From Cryobacterium lactosi (lineage in GTDB: Bacteria; Actinomycetota; Actinomycetes; Actinomycetales; Microbacteriaceae), in contig NZ_SOHM01000031.1 of the NCBI RefSeq assembly GCF_004403945.1, positions 398,532-462,531 of the forward strand: 64,000 bases of DNA. Direction: 5' to 3'. How positions within the stretch are numbered: position 1 is the first letter of the stretch; every line of letters starts with the position of its first letter. Both the position numbers and the translations under genes were made by a program. Below the pieces are notes generated by a model that did not search any database, was not told the origin of the DNA, and worked only from the letters and a program-made list of their open reading frames with translations. Positions 36,042 to 44,657 of the stretch are shown here, in pieces.

Positions 36042-38285
36042 ATGGTGAGCAACGGCACAAACGGCATGAACGGAACTGGAGTCACCCCGGCGCGGTCGTT
36101 CGGTGGCGTCGTCGTGGGCCTGCTCGGCCTGGTCGCGACAAGCGCGATCGCCGGCCTGCTCGTCACGGTGAGCCTGGCCCCCGTCGTGGCGCTCACCGGC
36201 GTTACGACGAGCAGCACGATCAACGTCTTCGAGACCCTGCCGGACTACCTTGAGATCGAGCCGCTCGCCCAGCGCAGCAATATCTACGCCACCCAGTCGG
36301 ACGGCTCACCCGTGCTGCTGGCGACTCTGTACGACCAGAACCGCGTCGAGGTCGGGTGGGACGACATCGGACAGAACGTCAAGGACGCGGCAATCGCCGG
36401 CGAAGACCCGCGGTTCTACGAGCACGGCGGCGTCGACCTGCAGGGCACCATGCGCGGTGCGCTGACCACGGCGTTCAAGGGAAGCGTGCAGGGTGGTTCG
36501 TCAATCACCCAGCAATACGTGAAGAACGTGCTGGTGCAGAAGTGCGAGATGCTGCCCACCGAGAAGGAGATCTCGGACTGCTACGAGGCGGCCACGGTGA
36601 CGACGCCAACCCGCAAGCTCAAGGAGATGCGGCTGGCGATCGGCGTAGAGAAGAAATACGCGAAGATCGACATCCTGCGCCAATACCTCAACATCGCCGG
36701 CTTCGGCGGCCGGGTCTACGGCATCGAGGCCGCGGCCTCTTACTACTACGGAAGCACGGCGGCCGACCTCACACTGGCGCAGGCGGCCAGCCTGCTCGCA
36801 ATCGTGAACAACCCGGGCAAGTTCAGGCTCGACCGGCCGGCCAGCGAGACCAATGGTGCGGCCAACGGTTACCAGGACAACCGACTGCGGCGCGACTACA
36901 TCCTCGGCTCGATGCTCAAGTACGGCAAGATCACGCAGGCCGAGTTCGACGCGGCCGTCGCTGCACCCATCGAGCCCAACATCAACGAGCCCAGCACCGG
37001 ATGCCAGACCGCCGGCGCGAACGCCTACTTCTGCGACTACGTCATCCACGTCTTGGCAGGCGACCCGGTCTTCGGCGACGATGAGGAGGCCCGGATCACC
37101 AACATCCGCCGGGGCGGTTTCGACGTGTACACGACCCTGGACCTCGACCTGCAGAACGCGGCGATCACGACGATGAACGACAACGTGCCGAAGTCCCTCG
37201 CCGGCTGGGACGTCGGCGGAGTCATTTCCAGCGTCGAGGTCGGCACCGGCCGGGTTCTCGCCATGACGCAGAACAAGGACTACAGCCAGGACCCGGAGGT
37301 GCAGGCCACCGGGGACAACTGGAGCAGTGTGAACTACAACACCGACTTCGCCACCGGCGGGTCCCGCGGCTTCCAGCCCGGCTCCACTTACAAGGTTTTC
37401 ACCCTCGCGGAATGGCTGAACACCGGCCATTCGCTGGATGAGCGTGTCGACTCCGCGCCCCGATCCCAATGGGGCACCTTCAACGACAGTTGCCTCGGCC
37501 CGCAGAACTACGATTCGGAGGGGTGGAGCCCCAAGAACGACGCCAATGAATCCGGCGGCAACTACAGTGCCCTCGAATCCACCATCGGCTCGATCAACAC
37601 CGGCTTCATCGGCATGGCCAAGCGGCTCGACCTCTGCGGGATCCGGAAGATGGCGGAGGCGTTCGGCGTGCACCGCGCCGACGGCGACCCCCTCAGCCAG
37701 AGTGCCTCGGCCGTGATCGGCACCAACGAGATCGCCCCGTTGAGCATGGCCGTGGCGTTCGCGGGAATTGCCAACCAGGGCGTCACCTGCAGCCCCATCG
37801 TGATCGACAAGATGATCGATTCCGACGGCACCGAGGTCCCGATCCCGGAGTCGAAATGCGCGCAGTCCGTCAGTCCGGAAGTCGACCGGCAGATGATCAC
37901 CGCACTGAGCCAGGTGCTGACAAAGGGCACCGCCGTGCAATCGCACTCCGCGACGGTACCGAATGTGCCGATGTTCGGCAAAACTGGAACCACCGACGGC
38001 GCCAAGGACACCTGGATGAGTGGGGCGAGCAGCAAGGTCGCCACCGTTGTCGGAGTCGTGACCGTCAACGGAGACGCCAATCAGCGCGCACGCAACTTCT
38101 TCAGCGGGCCCGCCGCCACTGCACGGCACCGGATGTGGCCCGTCGTGATGTCGGTGGCGAACGCCAAATACGGCGGTGACCCGTTTCCCGGGGTGCCCAT
38201 TGCCCCTGTGCCGCAGGATGAGGCCGACGAGGAGGATCCCGGCCAGGATGTTCCGGCCCCGGATGTTCCCGACGAGAACGACTAG
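36042..38285 (+). CDS. Class A penicillin-binding protein (transglycosylase/transpeptidase)
   Basis: 747 residues if started at ATG 36042; GTG 36027 is an alternative, because GGAGGGG at 36021 is badly spaced for both. A short cytosolic tail and one membrane anchor (about 20-45) are followed by the GT51 domain (AGEDPRFYEHGGVDLQG, GGSSITQQYVKN). The transpeptidase domain has SxxK in GSTYK and KTG in FGKTGTTDG; SINTGF gives the SxN-like motif. It polymerises and cross-links peptidoglycan outside the membrane. The C-terminal tail is Pro/Asp/Glu-rich. Its 3' end overlaps dnaE2 by 4 bp, tail to tail. Confidence 0.93.
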   Translation: MVSNGTNGMNGTGVTPARSFGGVVVGLLGLVATSAIAGLLVTVSLAPVVALTGVTTSSTINVFETLPDYLEIEPLAQRSNIYATQSDGSPVLLATLYDQNRVEVGWDDIGQNVKDAAIAGEDPRFYEHGGVDLQGTMRGALTTAFKGSVQGGSSITQQYVKNVLVQKCEMLPTEKEISDCYEAATVTTPTRKLKEMRLAIGVEKKYAKIDILRQYLNIAGFGGRVYGIEAAASYYYGSTAADLTLAQAASLLAIVNNPGKFRLDRPASETNGAANGYQDNRLRRDYILGSMLKYGKITQAEFDAAVAAPIEPNINEPSTGCQTAGANAYFCDYVIHVLAGDPVFGDDEEARITNIRRGGFDVYTTLDLDLQNAAITTMNDNVPKSLAGWDVGGVISSVEVGTGRVLAMTQNKDYSQDPEVQATGDNWSSVNYNTDFATGGSRGFQPGSTYKVFTLAEWLNTGHSLDERVDSAPRSQWGTFNDSCLGPQNYDSEGWSPKNDANESGGNYSALESTIGSINTGFIGMAKRLDLCGIRKMAEAFGVHRADGDPLSQSASAVIGTNEIAPLSMAVAFAGIANQGVTCSPIVIDKMIDSDGTEVPIPESKCAQSVSPEVDRQMITALSQVLTKGTAVQSHSATVPNVPMFGKTGTTDGAKDTWMSGASSKVATVVGVVTVNGDANQRARNFFSGPAATARHRMWPVVMSVANAKYGGDPFPGVPIAPVPQDEADEEDPGQDVPAPDVPDEND

Positions 38286-41200
38286 GCGCTCCGCGTCGAC
38301 CACAGGTCGAACGGTGGCGTTCCGGAGCCGGCCGCCCGCCGCGGACGGGGCGTGCTGATCGGTGCCCTCTCCGCCTGGCCGTCGGCTGCTTTGGCCGCCT
38401 TGGCCTGGGCCCTGGTGCGTTCCCTGGCCACCGTGACCAGGTCCCACATGCCCTCACCGGTCACCGACACCCCGCGGGCGCCGGAGCGCCTGGTGCGGCC
38501 ACGCACCAGCATCAGCTCGGTCTGGAATACCCCGCCGCCGATGCGCTCCTGGGCGTCGTGGAAGAACACGACGTTGGCCACCGGACCGGTGCCGTCGTCG
38601 AGGCTGACGAACACCACCCGCCGGCCGCCCCGCATGGGCGGTGTGTTCGTGGCCCGGCGCACGCCGGCCAGGAGCACGTCGGTGCCGCCGGGCAGGTTGG
38701 CCAGCCGTGAGGCCGGGGTGACGCCGAGTTCGGCGAACAGCGGGTAGTACTTGCGCATCCGGTGGTCGGAGACGGCCAGCCCGGTGTCGAGCAGCTCGAG
38801 GTCGGACTGGGTGCGGCCGCGCAATTGCAGCGACGTGACGGCATCGAAGCGCGCACCCTCATACTCCAGCACCGGCAGCGGCACCTCGAAGGCCAGCTGG
38901 TCGTCGGCGATGGTGATGGCCGTGCCGCGCAGCGACTGGATGTGCGCAAGCAGCTCGTGCCGGCGGGTGCGGTCATGGCCGATGAAGCTGTCGAGCGCGC
39001 CGATCCGGGCGAGGGCCTCGAAGGTGCGCCGGCGCGGGCGCACCCGATCGCGGAAATCCTGCAGCGACGTGAACGGCTGGTGCCGCACGATGCGGGCCCG
39101 CTCGGCGTCGCTCGAGCCGTTCAGCTCGGGCAACGGCATCCGGATGCCCTGGCCGGCGCCGACGGACTCCACCCGGTAGTCCAGGGCGCTGTGCTGCACG
39201 TCGAGGCCCAGCACCGGCACGCCGAGCACCCTGGCCTCGGCCACGAGGAGGTCCTTGGGCCACATTCCCGGATCGTGGGTGAGCAGGCCGGCCAGGAACG
39301 CCGCCGGGTGATGGGTCTTCAGCCAGGCGGACTGGTAGGTGGGCAGGGCGAACGCGGCCCCGTGCGCCTTGGCGAAGCCGAAGCTGCCGAAGCCTGCCAG
39401 CACCGTCCAGACCCGATCTATGGTGCCGGCGTCGAACCCGCGCGCCAGTGCGTTCTCGCGCACATACGCCTCGATCACGTCCAGCTGTTCCGGCCGGCCC
39501 AGGTGTCGGCGCAGCACGTCGGCGTGGCCGAGCCCGCAGCCGGTGAGCTCGTCGAAGAGTCGCATCACCTGTTCGTGGAAGATGACGACGCCGTTGGTCT
39601 CGCGCAGGATCGGTTCGAAGCGGGGGTGGATGTAATCGGGGGCGACCTCGCCGTGCCGGGCCTCGAGGTAGCGCAGTGGCATGTTGTTCTTCATCGGACC
39701 GGGCCGGAAGAGCGAGATCTCCACGGTGAGGTCGTTGAACACCTCCGGCTGCAGTTTGCCGACCAGTTCCATCTGGCCGGGGGATTCGATCTGGAAGATG
39801 CCCAGGGTGCGGGTGGAGCGGATGAGCTCGTAGGTGGCCGGGTCGTCCAGCGGCACCCGGTCCAGGTCGATGTGCTCGCCGGTGAGCCTGTGGTGTTCCT
39901 CGACGGCGTGGGCCATGGCCGATTGCATGCGCACGCCGAGGATGTCGAGCTTGATCAGGCCCATCGGATCCATGTCGTGCTTGTCGAACTGCGACATCGG
40001 CAGGCCCATCCCCGAGGCCTGCACCGGGGTGCGGTCCAGCAGCGAGGAATCGGAGAGGATGACACCGCACGGGTGCACCGAGATGTGCCGGGGCAACCTG
40101 TCCAGCCTGGCGGTGAGGTCCACCAGCAGATCCAGCTGAGCGGACTCCCGCACCTCGGCGGCCAGTTCCTCCAGCTCGGGCTTCTCGGCCAGGGCGGCCC
40201 GGAAGTCGCGAGCGTTGAACCGCCACATCTGCTTGGCGATGGTGGCGACCTGGGTGTCCGGCATGCCGAGGGCCAGTCCGGCGTCTCGGACCGCACCGCG
40301 ACCCCTGTAGGCGTTGGTCATCGACATCAGCGACACCCGGCTGGCGCCGAACGTGTCGAAGACCTTGCGGTAGATGTCGTGCCGTCTGGCCGATTCCACA
40401 TCGAGGTCGATATCGGGCAGTGTCTGTCGTTCCGGGGAGAGGAATCGCTCCCAGAGCAGGCCGTTGCCGAGGGGTTCAACCGACGAGGTGTGCAGGGCAT
40501 AGTTGAGTACCGAGCCCACGCCGGAGCCGCGTGCCTGGATGCGGATGCCCATGTCCCGCACGATGTCGGCGACCTTGGCGACAGTCAGGAAGTAGCTGGC
40601 GAAGCCGAGCGACTGCACTGTAGACATCTCGTGGGCGAGCCTGTCGTGCGCCGCCGTGAGCAGCGGCCGGCCGGCCTCGGCGTAGCGCTCGTCGATGCCG
40701 TGGCGGGCGCGGGCCCACAGCTCGGCGAGCGGGTCGCGGGTGACTCCGATCACGCTGGCCTCCGGCATCCGTGGCCGGCCGAGCCCGATGTCGGCGGCCG
40801 GGTCGAGCGCGCAGCGTTCGGCGAGTTCGTGGGTGTCTCGCAGCAGCCGCGCCAACGCGCCGTCGCTGTGCTGCCCGGCGTCGACGACCATGCGGGCCAC
40901 CTGCCGCATGGCCGCCGCCGGCTTGAGCCAGGCCTGGCCGTTCACCTGCAGGCTCGTGGCCTCCTGCAGTTGGGCGAGCGGCGTGAGGTGCCTGGCCGCA
41001 TCGGCGAGGTCGGCGGTGACCGCCTCGTCGGCCGTGCCGTAACGGACGGCGTTGCTGAGCACGGCGGGCAGCCGGGTGTGCTCGGCCAGCGCGAGCATCC
41101 GCGTGGCCGGAGCGACGCTGCCCGGCATGCCCGGTTCGGCAAGATGGCAGACGATCTCGAGAGCGATCGACTGCGGCGGCATGACCCGTTGCCAGTCGGC

Positions 41201-41689
41201 CAGGTTCGCCCTGGCCTGCAGGTTGTCGCGGCGGTCGACGGCACGACCGACATCAGAGGCCGGGCCGAGCAGCACCGTCAACGAGTTCAGGCCGGCGAGT
41301 TCGGCCAGGCGACCGCGTGGAATACTCGGCGGGTGACCGTTCAGGCGAACGGTTGTCTCGTGGGCGCTGGAGACCGCCCGGCAGAGCGCCGCGTAGCCGC
41401 GGCCGGCGCTACTGGGATCAGAACCGCCGCCATGCGCCAGGACCACGATCCGGCCGAGCGGGGTGAGAGTGTCGTCGTCGTGCACCTCGAGGTCGGCGCC
41501 GAGCCCCGGGCGGATGCCGGCCGCCTGGCACGCGCGCACGTGCTTGACGGCCCCGTACAGGCCGTCCCGGTCGGTGACGGCCAGGAATGTGGCCCCATCG
41601 GCCGCAGCCTGCTCGGCGAGAGCCTCCGGCAGGGTCACGCCATAGTGCGTCGAGTAGGCGCTGGCGACATGCAGGTGCGGAAAACTCAT
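38282..41689 (-). CDS. dnaE2: Error-prone DNA polymerase DnaE2
   Basis: 1135 residues from the ATG at 41689. The N-terminal PHP domain starts FPHLHVASAYSTHYG. The C-family polymerase core has PDIDLDVES and LIKLDILGVRMQSA, holding the catalytic aspartates, and a helix-hairpin-helix and OB region follow (RRVVFVSLDDGTGPVANVVFF). DnaE2 does damage-induced translesion synthesis with ImuA'/ImuB, which are not in this window. It lies 10 bp behind a DUF6504 gene in an operon led by a LexA box, so SOS induction is expected. Confidence 0.94.
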   Translation of the reverse strand: MSFPHLHVASAYSTHYGVTLPEALAEQAAADGATFLAVTDRDGLYGAVKHVRACQAAGIRPGLGADLEVHDDDTLTPLGRIVVLAHGGGSDPSSAGRGYAALCRAVSSAHETTVRLNGHPPSIPRGRLAELAGLNSLTVLLGPASDVGRAVDRRDNLQARANLADWQRVMPPQSIALEIVCHLAEPGMPGSVAPATRMLALAEHTRLPAVLSNAVRYGTADEAVTADLADAARHLTPLAQLQEATSLQVNGQAWLKPAAAMRQVARMVVDAGQHSDGALARLLRDTHELAERCALDPAADIGLGRPRMPEASVIGVTRDPLAELWARARHGIDERYAEAGRPLLTAAHDRLAHEMSTVQSLGFASYFLTVAKVADIVRDMGIRIQARGSGVGSVLNYALHTSSVEPLGNGLLWERFLSPERQTLPDIDLDVESARRHDIYRKVFDTFGASRVSLMSMTNAYRGRGAVRDAGLALGMPDTQVATIAKQMWRFNARDFRAALAEKPELEELAAEVRESAQLDLLVDLTARLDRLPRHISVHPCGVILSDSSLLDRTPVQASGMGLPMSQFDKHDMDPMGLIKLDILGVRMQSAMAHAVEEHHRLTGEHIDLDRVPLDDPATYELIRSTRTLGIFQIESPGQMELVGKLQPEVFNDLTVEISLFRPGPMKNNMPLRYLEARHGEVAPDYIHPRFEPILRETNGVVIFHEQVMRLFDELTGCGLGHADVLRRHLGRPEQLDVIEAYVRENALARGFDAGTIDRVWTVLAGFGSFGFAKAHGAAFALPTYQSAWLKTHHPAAFLAGLLTHDPGMWPKDLLVAEARVLGVPVLGLDVQHSALDYRVESVGAGQGIRMPLPELNGSSDAERARIVRHQPFTSLQDFRDRVRPRRRTFEALARIGALDSFIGHDRTRRHELLAHIQSLRGTAITIADDQLAFEVPLPVLEYEGARFDAVTSLQLRGRTQSDLELLDTGLAVSDHRMRKYYPLFAELGVTPASRLANLPGGTDVLLAGVRRATNTPPMRGGRRVVFVSLDDGTGPVANVVFFHDAQERIGGGVFQTELMLVRGRTRRSGARGVSVTGEGMWDLVTVARERTRAQAKAAKAADGQAERAPISTPRPRRAAGSGTPPFDLWSTRSA

Positions 41690-41699
41690 CGTGACGACG

Positions 41700-41972
41700 T
41701 CACCCCCAGTCGAGAGCGAGCACCCAGGTGCCGTCGGCGTCGTGGCGCAGGTCATACCGGTGCTGGTCCTCGTCGCCCTTCGCGGCATCCACCCGCCACA
41801 GCTCGGTGTCGATGCGGGTGGGCGTGCCGTTGTTCTCCCACCAACGGGTTCGGCTGAAAACGGCCTGGGGCTGCCCGATGATGGTGTGTTCGAAACGGTC
41901 CCAGACGAAGGCTCGGGGGTCGCCGTCAGCGGAGAGCTCGACCTGCACCGCTGCGTCGATGATCTGGGGCAT
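41700..41972 (-). CDS. DUF6504 family protein, SOS operon leader
   Basis: 90 residues from the ATG at 41972 (GGAAGG upstream), chosen over a longer frame because the LexA box lies directly before it. The pattern VQVELSADGDPRAFVWD, RWW, TELWRVDA and RYDLRHDADGTWVLALDWG fits the small DUF6504 proteins found with actinobacterial imuB/dnaE2 genes. Its biochemical role is unknown. It is probably an accessory to mutagenic repair. It is paralogous in pattern to the gene at 14251-14532. Confidence 0.8.
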   Translation of the reverse strand: MPQIIDAAVQVELSADGDPRAFVWDRFEHTIIGQPQAVFSRTRWWENNGTPTRIDTELWRVDAAKGDEDQHRYDLRHDADGTWVLALDWG

Positions 41973-41996
41973 GAGGGTCACCTTCCACGCTTCATT

Positions 41997-42012
41997 TCGA
42001 ACAAATGTTCGA
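41997..42012. promoter_or_regulatory. LexA (SOS) box of the DUF6504-dnaE2 operon
   Basis: TCGAACAAATGTTCGA matches the actinobacterial SOS consensus TCGAAC-N4-GTTCGA exactly. It lies 24 bp before the DUF6504 start and 112 bp before gadB on the other strand. Confidence 0.95.
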
Positions 42013-42124
42013 GATTCGAAAGTGTACGTCACTCCTCCGACAGGCGCCAGCGGAGTGGCCGGACCAGGTTGGTGGGGGAGCCGGGGGTAGACCACACGAC
42101 GGTGCGGGGGCACTCTGGTGTTCC

Positions 42125-43501
42125 ATGTCGACGAATCCGGAGTTCACGCAGATCAATCCGCTCTTCGCCCGCCCCGGTGAGGATGCCAGGGTTCCCCGCC
42201 ACACACTGGCGCCGGGCTCGATGGGGCCCGAAACGGCCTACCAGATCATCCACGATGAGATCATGCTGGACGGAAACTCCAGGCTCAACCTGGCGACCTT
42301 CGTGGGCACCTGGATGGACGAGGCGGCACGCAAGCTCTATGCCGAGGCCTTCGACAAGAACATGATCGACAAGGACGAGTACCCGCAGACCGCGGCCATC
42401 GAGGACTACTGCTGGCACATCATCGCCGACCTGTGGCACGCGCCGGAGCCGCGAGCGACCATCGGCACGTCGACCATCGGGTCGTCAGAGGCCTGCATGC
42501 TCGGCGGGCTGGCCTTCAAACGCCGCTGGCAGCAGGCCCGGCGCGCTGCCGGGCTGCCCACGGACAAGCCCAATCTGGTGATGAGCAGCGCCGTACAGGT
42601 CTGCTGGGAGAAATTCTGCAACTACTGGGAGGTCGAGGCGCGCCTGGTGCCGGTGACCGATGAGCACCCGTGCCTGGACGGGCACGACCTGGCGGCGTAC
42701 GTCGACGAGAACACCATCGGGGTGGTGGCGATCATGGGCGTCACGTACACCGGCATCTACGAGCCGGTGCAGGAGATCGCGGCAGCCCTCGACGCGATCC
42801 AGGCGAGGACGGGGATCGACGTGCCGATCCACGTCGACGCGGCGTCAGGCGGCATGATCGCGCCGTTCCTGCAGCCGGAGGTGGTGTGGGACTTCAGGTT
42901 GGAGCGAGTGCACTCGATCAGCACCTCCGCCCACAAGTACGGCCTGGTGTACCCCGGGTTGGGTTGGGTGGTCTGGCGCAGCCGGGACCTGATGCCCGAG
43001 GAACTGATCTTCAACGTGAGCTATCTCGGCGGAGACATGCCGACCCTGGCGCTGAACTTCTCCCGGCCGGGCGCCCAGGTGCTGCTGCAGTACTTCCTGT
43101 TCCTGCGGCTCGGTTTCGAGGGCTACCGCATCGTGCAGCAGACCTCGCAGGACGTCGCCAAGTTCCTGTCGAAGGGCATCGCGGACCACGGTGCCTTCAC
43201 CCTTGTCAGCGACGGATCCGACATTCCGGTTTTTGCCTGGAGCCTTGCCGACGGGCACACCGACAAGTGGAATCTGTACCATCTGTCCGACCGACTCCGT
43301 GCCAGAGGGTGGCTGGTGCCGGCGTACCCGATGCCGGACAACCTGTCCGATCGCACTGTGCAGAGGATCGTGGTGCGGAACGGGTTGAGCCTGGACCTCG
43401 CATCAAGGCTGCTCACCGCGATCACCGAGGAGACCGCGTATCTCGACAAGCTGGAAAGCGCGATGCCGATTGAGGACCAGCACCCGGGGTTCTCGCACTG
43501 A
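42125..43501 (+). CDS. gadB: Glutamate decarboxylase
   Basis: 458 residues from the ATG at 42125. The PLP-dependent group II decarboxylase fold shows GSSEACMLGGLAFKRRW, HVDAASGGMIAPF and SISTSAHKYGLVYPG with the PLP lysine at 271 (E. coli GadB Lys276). It converts glutamate to GABA, consuming a proton, and serves acid resistance or GABA metabolism. No GABA antiporter gene is adjacent. It is divergent from the SOS operon and shares its upstream region. Confidence 0.95.
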   Translation: MSTNPEFTQINPLFARPGEDARVPRHTLAPGSMGPETAYQIIHDEIMLDGNSRLNLATFVGTWMDEAARKLYAEAFDKNMIDKDEYPQTAAIEDYCWHIIADLWHAPEPRATIGTSTIGSSEACMLGGLAFKRRWQQARRAAGLPTDKPNLVMSSAVQVCWEKFCNYWEVEARLVPVTDEHPCLDGHDLAAYVDENTIGVVAIMGVTYTGIYEPVQEIAAALDAIQARTGIDVPIHVDAASGGMIAPFLQPEVVWDFRLERVHSISTSAHKYGLVYPGLGWVVWRSRDLMPEELIFNVSYLGGDMPTLALNFSRPGAQVLLQYFLFLRLGFEGYRIVQQTSQDVAKFLSKGIADHGAFTLVSDGSDIPVFAWSLADGHTDKWNLYHLSDRLRARGWLVPAYPMPDNLSDRTVQRIVVRNGLSLDLASRLLTAITEETAYLDKLESAMPIEDQHPGFSH

Positions 43502-43624
43502 GCCGGGTGGTGGCACTCGGCTGAGTAGTCGGTCAGAATGACCGGCGATTTTCGCAATGTGAGCCGGCCGAGCGTAGCATTTCCCTGGGACGCATTCCCT
43601 AGGCGGACCCGTGAGAAGGTACCA

Positions 43625-44470
43625 ATGACGCTCAACGTCGAGCCTGAGATCGCCACGCAGGCAACGCCAGAATCGGCCCCATCGGATGCATCGGGATCCC
43701 AGGCCTTTGAGTCTCAGGCGGGGGAGGCAGCCAAGGCCGAAACGCCGGTCGCGTTGGTGACCGGAGCGGGCTCGGCTCTGGGGAGGGCGGTCGTCGCCAA
43801 GCTCCTCGCGAACGGCTACGCGGTCACCGGTATCGACGACAGGGAAACCGACCTTCTCGGCGAACAGCACCAGGTCTTGGTGAGTGACATGGGCACAGAG
43901 GACGGCGCCCGGTGGGCGGTCTCGGAGGTCGTCGACACCTTCGGCAGGCTCGACTCCGCCGTTCTCCTGGCGGATGTGGGCGGGTCCCGGGCCATCCACG
44001 TGCCCGGAACCGCCGCAGAAGGGGAGCTCCTCCTCGCTCGCAATTTGAACAGCATCGCCCTGGGCATCAAGTCGGCCGTCGAGGGGCTGTCCCTCGACGG
44101 GCACCGCAGCATCGTGGCCACGGCATCCGTTGCCGGTCTGCTCGCGGACCCGGGCAACTGGGCCTACCACGCCTCCAAGATCGCCATAATCGACCTGGTG
44201 CGCTCCTCCGCGCTGACCTATGCGGCCAGGGGCATCAGGATCAACAATGTGGCGGCCGGCCTGCTGAGGGCAGACGATCTGAGCGACACTCCGGCCGATC
44301 AGACCTTCGGACGGGACTTCTCCCGCCGGATCCCGCTGTTCAGACTGGCCCAGCCCGAGGAGATCGCGTCGGTGATCGCCTTTCTGTTGTCCCCGGCCGC
44401 GTCGTACGTGACGGGCACCACTCTCGCCGTCGACGGCGGGCTGACGGCATCCGCCGGGCTGGTCTTCTGA
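43625..44470 (+). CDS. Short-chain dehydrogenase with N-terminal extension
   Basis: 281 residues from the ATG at 43625 (GAGAAGG upstream). After ~38 polar, low-complexity residues the SDR fold begins: [12 protein letters not shown], then [10 protein letters not shown] with the catalytic Ser and YHASK with Tyr/Lys, ending [11 protein letters not shown]. The glycine motif fits NAD(P) binding and the DDRETD region suggests NAD. The usual NNAG motif is altered to ADVGG. Substrate unknown. The glycosyltransferase pair follows after 187 bp, so a link to glycan building is possible but unproven. Confidence 0.85.
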   Translation: MTLNVEPEIATQATPESAPSDASGSQAFESQAGEAAKAETPVALVTGAGSALGRAVVAKLLANGYAVTGIDDRETDLLGEQHQVLVSDMGTEDGARWAVSEVVDTFGRLDSAVLLADVGGSRAIHVPGTAAEGELLLARNLNSIALGIKSAVEGLSLDGHRSIVATASVAGLLADPGNWAYHASKIAIIDLVRSSALTYAARGIRINNVAAGLLRADDLSDTPADQTFGRDFSRRIPLFRLAQPEEIASVIAFLLSPAASYVTGTTLAVDGGLTASAGLVF

Positions 44471-44657
44471 GCACGATGCGTCCGCACTAAGCTGCGAATG
44501 CCCTGACCAAATAGCCGCGGTCCGTGGACGGGTTGACCGGCATGGCAGAATGTCGCTCCGGGGCAATTCCAGGGGCAATCTCTCGTGGCGTCGGCTCCGA
44601 AGTACCAACGGGTCATTCAAACACGACAGTCGGCGTATCCGCCGCGAGGGAGGCACT

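Noticed and set aside
36501..38447. 648-codon minus-strand frame opposite the PBP gene
   Set aside because: Antisense to clear GT51 and transpeptidase motifs; no ribosome site and no family similarity.
38762..41857. 1031-codon plus-strand frame opposite dnaE2
   Set aside because: Antisense shadow from GC-rich third positions; the minus strand shows PHP and polymerase motifs and a consensus SOS box at the right end.
43575..43600. Third DosR-like site (GGGACGCATTCCC) before the SDR gene
   Set aside because: The right half lacks GTCCC and the symmetry is poor; the SDR has no link to hypoxia.
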